Shown: in pieces, positions 26,323-35,029 of the stretch
How positions within the stretch are numbered: the stretch's first letter is position 1
Layout: every line of letters starts with the position of its first letter
Source of the DNA: Acidobacteriota bacterium
GTDB taxonomy: Bacteria > Acidobacteriota > Terriglobia > Bryobacterales > Bryobacteraceae
Direction of reading: 5' to 3'
Length of the DNA: 46,228 nucleotides
Assembly: GCA_025354525.1 (NCBI GenBank)
Contig: JANXMS010000529.1
Coordinates: 1 to 46,228, forward strand
The notes under the pieces: model-generated
The model's input: only the letters and a program-made list of their open reading frames with translations
Told to the model about the DNA's origin: nothing
The model's database searches: none
Position numbers and translations under genes: made by a program

Positions 26323-27147
26323 ATGGCAGACGAATTGGAACCGCGGGATCAGGCCGAGATGGCCGCTGCGGAAGAGATGGTGAGTGAAGGGGGCCCTGTC
26401 GAGGAAGCGATGGCGGCTTTGGTTGAACCCGTGGGGGACATCGTTCCCACCACGGAACTGCAACCAGAACCGGAAGAAGAGATCGAGCCGGAGCCAGACG
26501 TCGCTACCTACTCCGACATTGACCTCAAAGCGATCTTGGAAGCGGTGATCTACGTCACCGAGGAGCCTCTCGAAGCTAAGCAGATGGCCGCCGCCTTGCG
26601 CGAGCCGATCGCGCGGATCGAGTCGCTGCTCGCTGAACTCGTCGCCGACTACGCCCGGCCGGAACGCGGGCTCCAGATCAAGGAAATCGCCGGCGGCTTC
26701 AAGATGGCTACCAAGGCCGAATTGCACGATCAGGTCCGCCTGTTCGTCAAGAACCTGAAGGCCCCGCTGAAGCTTTCGTTAGCAGCCCTCGAGACGCTGG
26801 CCGTGATCGCCTATAAGCAGCCGATCACGGCACCTGAGATCATGGAGATTCGCGGTGTCCAAGGCGGAGGCGTTCTCAAAACGCTTCTCGACCGCAAACT
26901 GGTGCAAGTAGCCGGTCGCAAAAACGTAATCGGCAAGCCGATTCTCTACAAAACGAACAAGGAGTTCCTGGTGCAGTTTGGTCTGAGTTCATTGAAAGAG
27001 TTGCCCTCGCTCAAGGAGTTTGAAGAGCTGCGGCGCCTCGCCTTCAGTGAGGAAGAGGCCGAAGCCACTTCCGAAGCGCTCGAGCAGAAAGCGGCCCCCG
27101 AACAGCCCGCCGCCGAAGAGCCCACGTCAGTAACGGAGACAGTTTAG
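26323..27147 (+). CDS. scpB: Segregation and condensation protein B
   Basis: 274 aa. About 65 acidic residues-rich N-terminal amino acids (EPEPEEEIEPEPD) precede the tandem winged-helix core: DLKAILEAVIYVTEEPL, GGFKMATKAE, LSLAALETLAVIAYKQPIT, GVLKTLLDRKLVQVAGRK, and FLVQFGLSSLKELPSL are ScpB signatures. A second acidic tail ends the protein. ATG 26323 is chosen; a TTG 9 nt earlier is also in frame. The acidic extensions exceed the usual length of the core, 180-200 aa. Its stop overlaps the GTG of the next gene by one base. Confidence 0.93.
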   Translation: MADELEPRDQAEMAAAEEMVSEGGPVEEAMAALVEPVGDIVPTTELQPEPEEEIEPEPDVATYSDIDLKAILEAVIYVTEEPLEAKQMAAALREPIARIESLLAELVADYARPERGLQIKEIAGGFKMATKAELHDQVRLFVKNLKAPLKLSLAALETLAVIAYKQPITAPEIMEIRGVQGGGVLKTLLDRKLVQVAGRKNVIGKPILYKTNKEFLVQFGLSSLKELPSLKEFEELRRLAFSEEEAEATSEALEQKAAPEQPAAEEPTSVTETV

Positions 27148-27890
27148 TGCAGGAACGCTTACAGAAAATCCTCTCGAAGGTCGGCATCACCAGCCGACGC
27201 AAGGCCGAGCAGTTGATCCTTGAAGGCCGTGTCAGCGTCAACGGCGAAATCGTCGTTGAAATGGGCTCGAAGGCCGACCTCGAAAACGACCATATCAAGG
27301 TCGACGGCAAGTTGATCAAGAAGCCAAAGGGCTTGCTCTACCTCGCTCTGAACAAGCCCGCCGGCTACGTCACCACGATGTACGACCCCGAAGGGCGGCC
27401 CACCGTGAACCAGTTAATGAAGGGGTTGAAGGAGCGGGTTTATCCCGTCGGACGGCTCGATTACGCCTCCGAAGGCCTTATCCTTCTTACGAACGACGGC
27501 GAGTTCGCCAATAAAGTCATGGCCGCGCATAGCCAACTCGTCAAAACCTACGTCGTCAAAACGACTGGCAATTTGACCCACGAGCAGGAAGATCAGTTCC
27601 GCCGCGGCGTGCCGCTCCATGGCAAACGAACCGCCCCCGCCGGACTGAAAATGGTCAAGAACCAGGAGAACCCCTGGTACGAAGTGCAGTTGATCGAAGG
27701 CCGACAGAACCAGATCCGTATGATGTTCCGTTACTTCGGCCGACTCGTCGAAAAGTTGAAACGAGTCAAAGTCGGGTTCCTCGAATTGGGTGAATTGAAG
27801 CAAGGCGAATGGCGATCCTTGAATCCCAAGGAAGTCGCAAAATTTCGCCGGATTTTGAAGTTAGATAAATTGGTGGCTACCAGTGAATGA
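27147..27890 (+). CDS. rluB: RsuA/RluB-family pseudouridine synthase
   Basis: 247 aa starting at GTG 27147. An N-terminal S4 domain (LQKILSKVGITSRRKAEQLI, RVSVNG) is followed by LALNKPAGYVTT, the catalytic GRLDYASEGLILLTNDG, and GRQNQIRMMFRYFG. The last 30 residues are basic. It pseudouridylates 23S rRNA in the peptidyl transferase region in the RluB type, but RluE/RluF/RsuA share these blocks; scpA-scpB-rluB synteny is widespread in bacteria and supports RluB. It overlaps the next gene by 8 nt. Confidence 0.9.
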   Translation: MQERLQKILSKVGITSRRKAEQLILEGRVSVNGEIVVEMGSKADLENDHIKVDGKLIKKPKGLLYLALNKPAGYVTTMYDPEGRPTVNQLMKGLKERVYPVGRLDYASEGLILLTNDGEFANKVMAAHSQLVKTYVVKTTGNLTHEQEDQFRRGVPLHGKRTAPAGLKMVKNQENPWYEVQLIEGRQNQIRMMFRYFGRLVEKLKRVKVGFLELGELKQGEWRSLNPKEVAKFRRILKLDKLVATSE

Positions 27891-28269
27891 TGAAGCTCTC
27901 AGAGACCTCTTTTCGCGGGTGAAAACCATCGCGATCGTCGGCTTGTCCAACACGCCGAAACGACCCAGCGCCGCAGTGGGGGAGTTTATGAAGCGGGTCG
28001 GATACCGCATCATCCCCATCAATCCGGGCGAAAAGACCGTAATGGGCGAGAAATCGTATCCGACGCTCACCGCCGTCCCCGATCAAATCGACCTCGTCAA
28101 CGTGTTTCGCACGAACGACGCCATCCCCGCGCTGCTCGCTGAAATGCAGCAGTTGGGCCTCAAGGACGCTTGGCTCCAGGAAGGGGTCACCTGCGAGGTC
28201 GTGCCCAAAGGCATGCGCGTCGTCCAGGACAAGTGCTTGGCGAAAGAGTACCAGCGCCTGTTCGCTTAA
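27883..28269 (+). CDS. CoA-binding protein (YccU type)
   Basis: 128-aa single Rossmann-like CoA-binding domain. VKTIAIVGLSNTPKRPSAAV at the N-terminus, YRIIPINPG in the middle and LKDAWLQEGV near the end are conserved in the family, which resembles the CoA-binding part of succinyl-CoA synthetase. Start GTG 27883 lies inside the end of rluB. It ends 4 nt into the convergent tadC gene. Physiological role unknown. Confidence 0.88.
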   Translation: MNDEALRDLFSRVKTIAIVGLSNTPKRPSAAVGEFMKRVGYRIIPINPGEKTVMGEKSYPTLTAVPDQIDLVNVFRTNDAIPALLAEMQQLGLKDAWLQEGVTCEVVPKGMRVVQDKCLAKEYQRLFA

Positions 28270-29207
28270 CGCCCTGCGCTCGCCCCGATCCCGCCCTTCA
28301 GGTTGTTCATCATCGTCAACATCGCCGGCACCAGCGTGATGATGAACACCACCGGGAGAATGAAGACGACCGTCGCCAGAACCATCTTAATCCCGGCTTT
28401 GCCGACCATCGCCTCGCCCCGCAAACGCCGCCGCGAACGCAGCGAATCGGCATACACCTTCAGTGCGTGCGATAAACTCGTGCCGAACCGTTCGCTCTGG
28501 ATAATCATCGCCGCAAGCGACTTGATATCTTCAATCCCCGTCCGCTGAACTAACTGTTTAAACGCTTTGCTACGGTCCTGCCCGGCCTTCACCTGCATCA
28601 CCACGGTGAAAAACTCCCCCGACAACTCCGGATAGATGAACTGCATCTCCTCGCAAACCCGGGTCAACGCCTGGTCGAGCGCCAAGCCCGTACCCAGCAC
28701 AATTCCCAGTAAGTCCACCGTATCGGGCAGCGACTCCTGCAACCTATTCCGATACCGCTTCATCAGCCGATAAAGCACCTGCTTTGGCAGTAACCACCCC
28801 AGCAAAAACGCCGGGGCCAAGCCCAGCGCCCGAGAGAAAATCGGCTTATCGTCCGGCTGCACAAACCACGAAGCCAACAGCAAAATCAGCAGGAAGATCA
28901 GATTAAACATCGCGTAGTAAGCCACGGCTTCCCGCTTCCGAACTCCCGCTTGCCGCAGTAACTGTTCGCTCTCTTCCAGCACGCTATCCACGCCCGGCAT
29001 TAAGTTGATGATATAGAGGAACCGTTCCCAAAAACCCGTCCCAAACTGGCGCTTCGGTTGCCGGGAGCTAGTTCCGCGACTCACCGCCATCAGGATGTCC
29101 AACCGGTCTTCCAGCGGATTTTCCACCGGTTGTAACAGTTGGAAGCCGCTCCAGAGCAGTGCCGCCACCGCAGCGAAACAGAAGATAAAAAAGAGTGCGG
29201 AAATCAT
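28266..29207 (-). CDS. tadC: Tad pilus inner-membrane protein TadC
   Basis: 313-aa type II secretion F-domain protein, with a hydrophobic N-terminal helix (ALFFIFCFAAVAALLWSG), a central cytoplasmic domain containing LPDTVDLLGIVLGTGLALDQAL (the conserved TadC/GspF block), and a C-terminal pair of membrane helices. Acts with TadB as the platform of the Flp pilus. ATG overlaps the tadB stop by 4 nt. Last gene of the locus. Confidence 0.9.
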   Translation of the reverse strand: MISALFFIFCFAAVAALLWSGFQLLQPVENPLEDRLDILMAVSRGTSSRQPKRQFGTGFWERFLYIINLMPGVDSVLEESEQLLRQAGVRKREAVAYYAMFNLIFLLILLLASWFVQPDDKPIFSRALGLAPAFLLGWLLPKQVLYRLMKRYRNRLQESLPDTVDLLGIVLGTGLALDQALTRVCEEMQFIYPELSGEFFTVVMQVKAGQDRSKAFKQLVQRTGIEDIKSLAAMIIQSERFGTSLSHALKVYADSLRSRRRLRGEAMVGKAGIKMVLATVVFILPVVFIITLVPAMLTMMNNLKGGIGASAGR

Positions 29208-30172
29208 ATCTTGGGGCTCGACAACTTACGAATCACTAGAATGCCCAGCGTCTCCGAAATCACCGCATAGGCAAAGAACTTACTTCCAACCTCGTCGTTC
29301 ACCAGAATATCGATATACTCCGGCTTCATCACCCACAGCGCCAACGCAAAGAAAATCGGCATCCCGCAAAGCAACGCCGCCGACCACCGCTGCTGCGCCG
29401 TCGCCGCCTTCATCTTCTCCTGCAGCGCCAACCGTTCGCGCACCAGCGTCGATAGGTTTTCGAGCACGCTCACCATATTCGCGCCCGTCTGCCGTTGCAA
29501 AATCAAACCCGTAATGAAAAACTTCAGATCGATAATCGGGATCCGCTCGCCCAAATTATGCAACGCCGCATCTAGCGTCGAGCCGAGCGACATCTCCTCC
29601 ATCAACTTCTTGAACTCCTGCTTCACCGGGTCCGCAGCCTCCGTCGAAATCGTTTCCAGACCCGACTGAATGTTATGACCCGCCTTCATCGACCGATTAA
29701 ACAGGTCGATCGACTCCGGCAACTGGTGCTCAAACTTCGCCAACCGCGACGCACGCTTCTGCAACACGAAAAACACCGGGATAAACCCAATCAAGCCAGC
29801 AAACAGAATCCGAATCAACATCTGAGGTATAAACAAACCCAGCAGAAAGTAGAACACGACTAACAAGATGATACAAACACCGATGATATCCGTCGCCCGA
29901 TACTTCAAATCGCCTTGTTGAATCCATTTCTGAATCCGACCCACCACCCCGCCCCAACTGAACACCTCCGCCAAAAACGCAAACGAACCCCGCTCCTCCC
30001 GCCGAACTAAGTCCCCCCGACCCGTAGCTCGAACGCCATTCCGCGCCCGCAACTCCCGCAAGCGAGATCCCAGCACGTCCGCCGCCTGCTGCTGCGGCAC
30101 ACGATAGACATAATAACCCGCCGCTAAAAACGCCGCGCTAAAAATGATAAACGAGACAAAGAAGAATCCCAT
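29204..30172 (-). CDS. tadB: Tad pilus inner-membrane protein TadB
   Basis: 322-aa GspF-domain protein with an N-terminal helix (FFFVSFIIFSAAFLAAGYYV), membrane helices in the middle (GVCIILLVVFYFLLGLF), and the conserved LPESIDLFNRSMKAGHNIQSGL block. Its initiator follows the cpaF stop directly (TAGATG), so the two are translationally coupled. Forms the membrane platform with TadC. Confidence 0.9.
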   Translation of the reverse strand: MGFFFVSFIIFSAAFLAAGYYVYRVPQQQAADVLGSRLRELRARNGVRATGRGDLVRREERGSFAFLAEVFSWGGVVGRIQKWIQQGDLKYRATDIIGVCIILLVVFYFLLGLFIPQMLIRILFAGLIGFIPVFFVLQKRASRLAKFEHQLPESIDLFNRSMKAGHNIQSGLETISTEAADPVKQEFKKLMEEMSLGSTLDAALHNLGERIPIIDLKFFITGLILQRQTGANMVSVLENLSTLVRERLALQEKMKAATAQQRWSAALLCGMPIFFALALWVMKPEYIDILVNDEVGSKFFAYAVISETLGILVIRKLSSPKI

Positions 30173-31486
30173 CTAATCGACCACCTCGTGGACCTCATCG
30201 TAAATAGAATCGTTTAACTTCGTACCGTAGGCCTTAATCCGCTGCGCCACATGCGGTCGATAACCCATCCCGCGGAACCGCCCCAACACCCGCCCGCCTG
30301 CCGAAATGCCTTCCCGCTCGAACACGAAGATATCCTCCATCCTCACCATGTCCCCTTCAATGCCCACCACCTCGGCAATCGAAACGATCTTACGCGTACC
30401 GTCCGTCAAACGCGAACAGTGCACCACCAACTGCACCGCGCTCGCCAGCATCTGCCGAATCACCCGATCTGGAATCGACGAACTAGCCATCATCACCATC
30501 GTCTCTAAACGCGAAAACGCATCGCGCCCGGTGTTGGCGTGGGTCGTCGTCATCGATCCATCATGGCCCGTGTTCATCGCCTGCATCATGTCCATCGCTT
30601 CCGGACCGCGGCACTCGCCAATCACAATCCGTTCCGGGCGCATACGCAGCGCGTTGATCACTAAGTCCCGCTGCGTAATCGCCCCGGCCCCTTCAATGTT
30701 CATCGGCCGCGTTTCCAACCGCACCACGTGATCCTGCGCCAAAGTCAACTCGGCTGTATCTTCAATCGTAACAATGCGCTCATCCTCGGGGATAAACCGC
30801 GACAGCGTATTCAACATCGTCGTCTTGCCCGAACCGGACCCGCCAGACACCACAATATTCAACCGAGCCTTCACCGCCCCAGCCAAAAACTGATACATCC
30901 CCGACGTAAACGTCTCCAATTTAATCAGATCGTCAATCGTCAACTGCCGCTTGCCGAACCGCCGAATCGACATCACCGGCCCGATCAACGACAGCGGCGG
31001 AATCACCGCGCACATACGGCTACCATCAGCCAAACGCGCATCCACGATCGGCGAGGAGTCGTCGATCCGTCGCCCAATGTTCGACACAATCCGGTCAATA
31101 ATCATGCGCAAATGCGCCTGATCCTTGAACCGAATATTCGTCTCCACCACCTTCCCGTTCCGTTCCACGTAAATCGAATCCGGACCGTTCACCATGATGT
31201 CGCTGATCGTCGGGTCTTTGAACAGGATCTCTAACGGGCCCAGCCCGAAGATCTCATCCAGCACCTCTTCGATCAACCGGTCCCGCTCGGAATGCGTCAG
31301 CGGGATATTCTCTTCCCGCACAATCCGTTCGATGTGAATGCCCAACTGCTCCCGAACGCCGTCCTTGTTCAGCGCGCGCAGTTGATCCGGCGTCAAAAGA
31401 AGCAACAGCTTCCCGTGCACCTTCGAGCGAATCGTATTCCACCGGTCATTGCCGGAGGCGGGCCGAACTGGAGCGCGGCTAGACAT
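30173..31486 (-). CDS. cpaF: Tad pilus assembly ATPase TadA/CpaF
   Basis: 437-aa hexameric secretion ATPase. The N-terminal domain has [20 protein letters not shown], the Walker A is [12 protein letters not shown] (214-225), followed by the Asp box TIEDTAEL, the Walker B-like [20 protein letters not shown] and the His box TTTHANT. All catalytic elements are intact. It powers assembly of Flp pili with TadB/TadC. Confidence 0.95.
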   Translation of the reverse strand: MSSRAPVRPASGNDRWNTIRSKVHGKLLLLLTPDQLRALNKDGVREQLGIHIERIVREENIPLTHSERDRLIEEVLDEIFGLGPLEILFKDPTISDIMVNGPDSIYVERNGKVVETNIRFKDQAHLRMIIDRIVSNIGRRIDDSSPIVDARLADGSRMCAVIPPLSLIGPVMSIRRFGKRQLTIDDLIKLETFTSGMYQFLAGAVKARLNIVVSGGSGSGKTTMLNTLSRFIPEDERIVTIEDTAELTLAQDHVVRLETRPMNIEGAGAITQRDLVINALRMRPERIVIGECRGPEAMDMMQAMNTGHDGSMTTTHANTGRDAFSRLETMVMMASSSIPDRVIRQMLASAVQLVVHCSRLTDGTRKIVSIAEVVGIEGDMVRMEDIFVFEREGISAGGRVLGRFRGMGYRPHVAQRIKAYGTKLNDSIYDEVHEVVD

Positions 31487-31492
31487 GCTGGG

Positions 31493-32662
31493 TTATGCCG
31501 CCTGCTCCCGCTTGCCGGTCGTCGCTTTATCGACAAACGCACGCAGCGTCTTGTCCATCTCTGCAAACGCCTGCCGATCAGTAACCAGGGGCCGAGCCTT
31601 GTTGATACTCGCCAAAATAGCCCCCGACTCAGGCACCCCATAGAAAATCGGTTGATTCAACGTTTGCTTCACCTGATCCAACCCCGCGATCAGCCCGCTC
31701 GGCTTCTTCTGATACTTGTTGACCACGATCTTGATCTGGTCCTGCGTAAACCCCAACCGCATCAGATAGCCCAAATACCGCTGCGCATTGCGCACGGCCG
31801 GGAACTCTTGCGTCGTCACCAGGAACACCGACGTCGAAACCTGCAACGCAGCCAAGGCTAAATCGTCGTTGATACTTCGCCCGGCGTCAATTACGATGCA
31901 CTCGTACTTTTCCACTAAGAACGTCGCAAACTCGCGTAACATCGAGTCCGTAAAATTACCTTTGTTCGCTTCCAACGAATCCGGCGGACCTACGTAATAA
32001 AACCCGGCGGGGTCCCGCGCCACAAACCCTTCAAACAACGATTGGTCCATCCGATCCAAATTCTCGCCCACCTCGGACAACGTGTACTGCGGTGCCGCTC
32101 CCAGCATCATGGCCACATCGTTCGCCGTCCAATCCAGATCCAGCAACACGGTCTGCTTCTTCCGCTGCGCCTGAATCGTCGCAAAGTTTACCGCCAGCGA
32201 CGTCGTCCCCACGCCGCCCTTCGCGCCCAAGAACGTATAGATCTTGCCCAACTGGCTGCCCCCGGTCATCGCCCGCTTCGGAGCCCGGTCCAACCGCATC
32301 AAAGCATCCCGCAGTTCACTCCGCTTCAGCGGCATCGTCAGGTAGTCGGTCGCTCCCGCGCGCACGGTCAGCAGGATGCTCTCACCGTCCTCGCTATAGT
32401 CAGTCGCGATCACATAAAGCTCCGGCACCGCCTGCTTCAATTTCTCCAGCGCCTTGATTCCGTTCACCGGGTCCGAGGAGATATCCAGCAGCAGCGAAGC
32501 ATCCGGAAACCGTTCCAGCTCTTGCAGCACCCGAATGTAAAGGTTCGCCGAAACCTCAACAAATTCGGTCAAAAGGCGCGCGTTGGGCGTCGTCGCCACA
32601 GCGTCACGCACGAGTTCGCGAAGCTGTTCGTCGGCGGAAGCGATCATCAAGTTAAATGACAT
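31493..32662 (-). CDS. cpaE: Tad pilus localisation ATPase-like protein CpaE/TadZ
   Basis: 389 aa. The first 130 residues form an atypical receiver-like domain (VIATDYSEDGESILLTVRAG, then ATDYLTMP). The second part is a MinD/ParA-type domain with deviant Walker A KGGVGTT (148-154), LLDLDWTANDVAMML and VIDAGRSINDDLALAAL. The Lys of the deviant motif is present, so ATP binding is likely. AAGGAG precedes the ATG. It positions the Tad machine. Confidence 0.88.
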   Translation of the reverse strand: MSFNLMIASADEQLRELVRDAVATTPNARLLTEFVEVSANLYIRVLQELERFPDASLLLDISSDPVNGIKALEKLKQAVPELYVIATDYSEDGESILLTVRAGATDYLTMPLKRSELRDALMRLDRAPKRAMTGGSQLGKIYTFLGAKGGVGTTSLAVNFATIQAQRKKQTVLLDLDWTANDVAMMLGAAPQYTLSEVGENLDRMDQSLFEGFVARDPAGFYYVGPPDSLEANKGNFTDSMLREFATFLVEKYECIVIDAGRSINDDLALAALQVSTSVFLVTTQEFPAVRNAQRYLGYLMRLGFTQDQIKIVVNKYQKKPSGLIAGLDQVKQTLNQPIFYGVPESGAILASINKARPLVTDRQAFAEMDKTLRAFVDKATTGKREQAA

Positions 32663-32679
32663 GCGGTCTCGATATCTCC

Positions 32680-33207
32680 TTACGGGGTACAGGTCCCCAG
32701 CTCGGCGTCACAGCCAGAGCTTTCGATCGGCAGAGAGGTCTGAAAATTAGGTAGGGCCACGGGCGGTAAGCCCAGAAACGCCATAAATGCACGGAATTCG
32801 TAGCCCGTAATGCGAATCGTCACCGCATCCGGCACACACTCGGTCGAACAGTCGCCACCCGAACAATTGAACTCGGTCAACGTCCCGGTGTCCACGTCGC
32901 GCTGAAAATAGTTCACTGCAATCGTCGCCCCACCAGCCTGAAACTCCAACTGGTCCAGGTTCACCGGCACATGCGTCCGCATATACGTCCGCACATTCTC
33001 CCCGCCATTCTGGTAGCAATGGGTCGCCGCATAGCGCGCTCCATCGCGCGTCCACTCCACCACTGAATGCCATGTCCACAGCAACTGCGCCGTGAAGATA
33101 ATCATGAACGTCATCGGCAGCACCACGCCACCGGCGACGATGATGTACTCCAGCGCCGCTTGCCCGCCCTGCCCGCCCCTCTGCCCACAATGATGCCGAC
33201 GCCGCAT
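32680..33207 (-). CDS. TadE-like minor pilin/pseudopilin, second copy
   Basis: 175 aa. MRRRHHCGQRGGQGGQAALEYIIVAGG shows the short basic leader, G-Q-A-A-L-E cleavage context and Glu at the fifth mature position, followed by one hydrophobic helix. The C-terminal part has several Cys (CSGGDCSTEC). ATG 33207 overlaps the previous stop by one base (TGATG). Length and position after the first TadE-like gene suggest a TadF-type partner. Confidence 0.75.
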   Translation of the reverse strand: MRRRHHCGQRGGQGGQAALEYIIVAGGVVLPMTFMIIFTAQLLWTWHSVVEWTRDGARYAATHCYQNGGENVRTYMRTHVPVNLDQLEFQAGGATIAVNYFQRDVDTGTLTEFNCSGGDCSTECVPDAVTIRITGYEFRAFMAFLGLPPVALPNFQTSLPIESSGCDAELGTCTP

Positions 33208-33716
33208 CAGTTCCCCCCTACCGGCATCCGGATCAACGGTCGCAGCGCGATCATCTCCGTAGCATTGAAAAAAGGAATGTTTGGCCTCACCGCAAACCCA
33301 TCGGCAAAGGACACCACAATGAAGTCCGGGTTCCGTCCGCCCTGCGCGATATCGCAGCCCGTCGACGAACAATCGCACTCGGCCACCTGCGCCGTATCCG
33401 GGTCCACCCGCTCCACCCGAATCAGAATCTGGTCCGTCGTCAAGCCCGTTACGATGTCGATGCCACCACTCTCCCCCGCCCCCCGCAGGGCCAAAGTCTT
33501 CGCCTGCTCCAGTTGCACATCGCTCGCGTCACAAAAATTCAGCCCAGGCTGATTCGCCGTATACCGAGCCACCGTCTGCAGCATCTTGTGCAGCGTGTAG
33601 TAAGTGTAAGTGATCCGCGCAAACTCAATCATGCCCCACAGCAGCATTGCCACAATCGGCAAAAACAGCACGGCCTCCAGCAGCGAATTCCCGCTTTGCG
33701 TCCTTCGCCGGCTCAT
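33207..33716 (-). CDS. TadE-like minor pilin/pseudopilin
   Basis: 169 aa. The leader MSRRRTQSGNSLLEAVLFLP has a type IV-like prepilin start with Glu at position 5 of the mature part and a hydrophobic helix (LFLPIVAMLLWGMIEFAR); the TadE pattern F-A-R-I-T-Y follows. ATG 33716 overlaps the tadG stop by 4 nt and suits this leader; longer in-frame starts give a Gly-rich, unnatural extension. Confidence 0.8.
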   Translation of the reverse strand: MSRRRTQSGNSLLEAVLFLPIVAMLLWGMIEFARITYTYYTLHKMLQTVARYTANQPGLNFCDASDVQLEQAKTLALRGAGESGGIDIVTGLTTDQILIRVERVDPDTAQVAECDCSSTGCDIAQGGRNPDFIVVSFADGFAVRPNIPFFNATEMIALRPLIRMPVGGN

Positions 33717-35029
33717 TGGTGCAACACCACCTTCCCCGGCCCGGCCGTCTGCGTACACCCATCAATCCGACCCTGCTTCACCGGCACCCGGCTGCCCAAA
33801 TACACCGCCGCGAATCGCCCATTTTGGTCGCCCGCGTTGATCGTCGAATCGCCCGCCGCCGGCTCCAGCAAGAACTGCCGAAACCCCAACACCGTCATCG
33901 TGCTTCCCGAAGCCGTCTCCACAATCGGCACCGTCAATATCCGTCGGCTGTTCCCCGTGTACGCCGTATAATCCACCACGTCGGTCAAGTCCGTATCCAC
34001 CGGATTCGCCGCCAAAACGGTATCCGATTCGCTCACTGCGTTGCACACCCCTGGCACTGTACTGTTGTCAAAACGCGCCGCCAAGCCGCACAAAAAGGTC
34101 GACACCTGACTGGCCACTCGATTCATATTGCAACCAATCGGGGCAGCGTTTACCCACACCGGTTCGTCCACTCCCACCCGCATGCAATACACCGCCGCAT
34201 CCGTTGTCGGCGGCAGCCCCTGCGATCCAATCCGGTAAAGCTGCGTCAGCTCATCCGCCAGAAAAGTCGCCGACTCGTTATACCGGTTCAGCATCACGTA
34301 CGGAACCCGCGCCGCCGTATCGACGAGCGGCTGCGGCGTCGGTCCACCCGTGCACAAGTAGCCCAGCGTATACCGCGTCCCCACCACAAACCCAAAGTCC
34401 GTCGGGTCGTCAATCGAAACAGCCTGCACCGCGATCGGTTCAATCCCGCAAGCCTGGCAAACCGGCGAACTCTGCCCGGCCACCGCCTGGGTCACCAAGT
34501 TAATCCGGCCCTCTTGCCCTATCGCCAGGAAACGCCAAAAAATTGTGGGCGCTTCGCCGCGTACGACAACCTTCACGTGTCGCGCCGTCGATCCGCCCGC
34601 CTCGCCGCCCGTCGATCCTTCCAGTCCCAACGCCGCCGAAGAAGCATCGTAAAACGTCAGCACCGCCCCTTCACTGTTTAACGTGCCGTTCGTTTGGCCA
34701 ATCGTCGATCCACCAAAGTCGTACTTCGTCGCCACTCCACCGGTCGCATCAATCGGAATCTGGGCGTATGCCGTCGCGTTCTCCACCGCTGCCTCGGTCC
34801 CGTTCAACCGTTGCGCCGCCGCCAACGCCATCGCGTTCGCCGCCGTCTTCAGCTCATTCCGAGCCATATACAAACGGCCCAAATCCACTGCAAAACCCAT
34901 AAAACCAAAAAACACCGGCACCATCAACACAAGCAACTGCATGGACACACTGCCCCGTTCAAGGCTGCGCGCCAAGACGCCGCGCCGCAGAATCCGGTGT
35001 CGATTACTTCTTCGGTTCCTGATGTCCAC
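33713..35029 (-). CDS. TadG-like pilus assembly protein
   Basis: 438 aa. An Arg-rich N-terminus and ERGSVSMQLLVLMVPVFFGF, then AVDLGRLYMARNELKTAANAMALAAAQ, the TadG N-terminal domain that anchors the protein. The long exported part contains many Cys but no evident von Willebrand A metal site (no DxSxS). GTG 35029 lies inside the secretin gene (26-nt overlap); ATG 34942 would remove the basic leader, so I keep the longer form. Confidence 0.72.
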   Translation of the reverse strand: MDIRNRRSNRHRILRRGVLARSLERGSVSMQLLVLMVPVFFGFMGFAVDLGRLYMARNELKTAANAMALAAAQRLNGTEAAVENATAYAQIPIDATGGVATKYDFGGSTIGQTNGTLNSEGAVLTFYDASSAALGLEGSTGGEAGGSTARHVKVVVRGEAPTIFWRFLAIGQEGRINLVTQAVAGQSSPVCQACGIEPIAVQAVSIDDPTDFGFVVGTRYTLGYLCTGGPTPQPLVDTAARVPYVMLNRYNESATFLADELTQLYRIGSQGLPPTTDAAVYCMRVGVDEPVWVNAAPIGCNMNRVASQVSTFLCGLAARFDNSTVPGVCNAVSESDTVLAANPVDTDLTDVVDYTAYTGNSRRILTVPIVETASGSTMTVLGFRQFLLEPAAGDSTINAGDQNGRFAAVYLGSRVPVKQGRIDGCTQTAGPGKVVLHQ

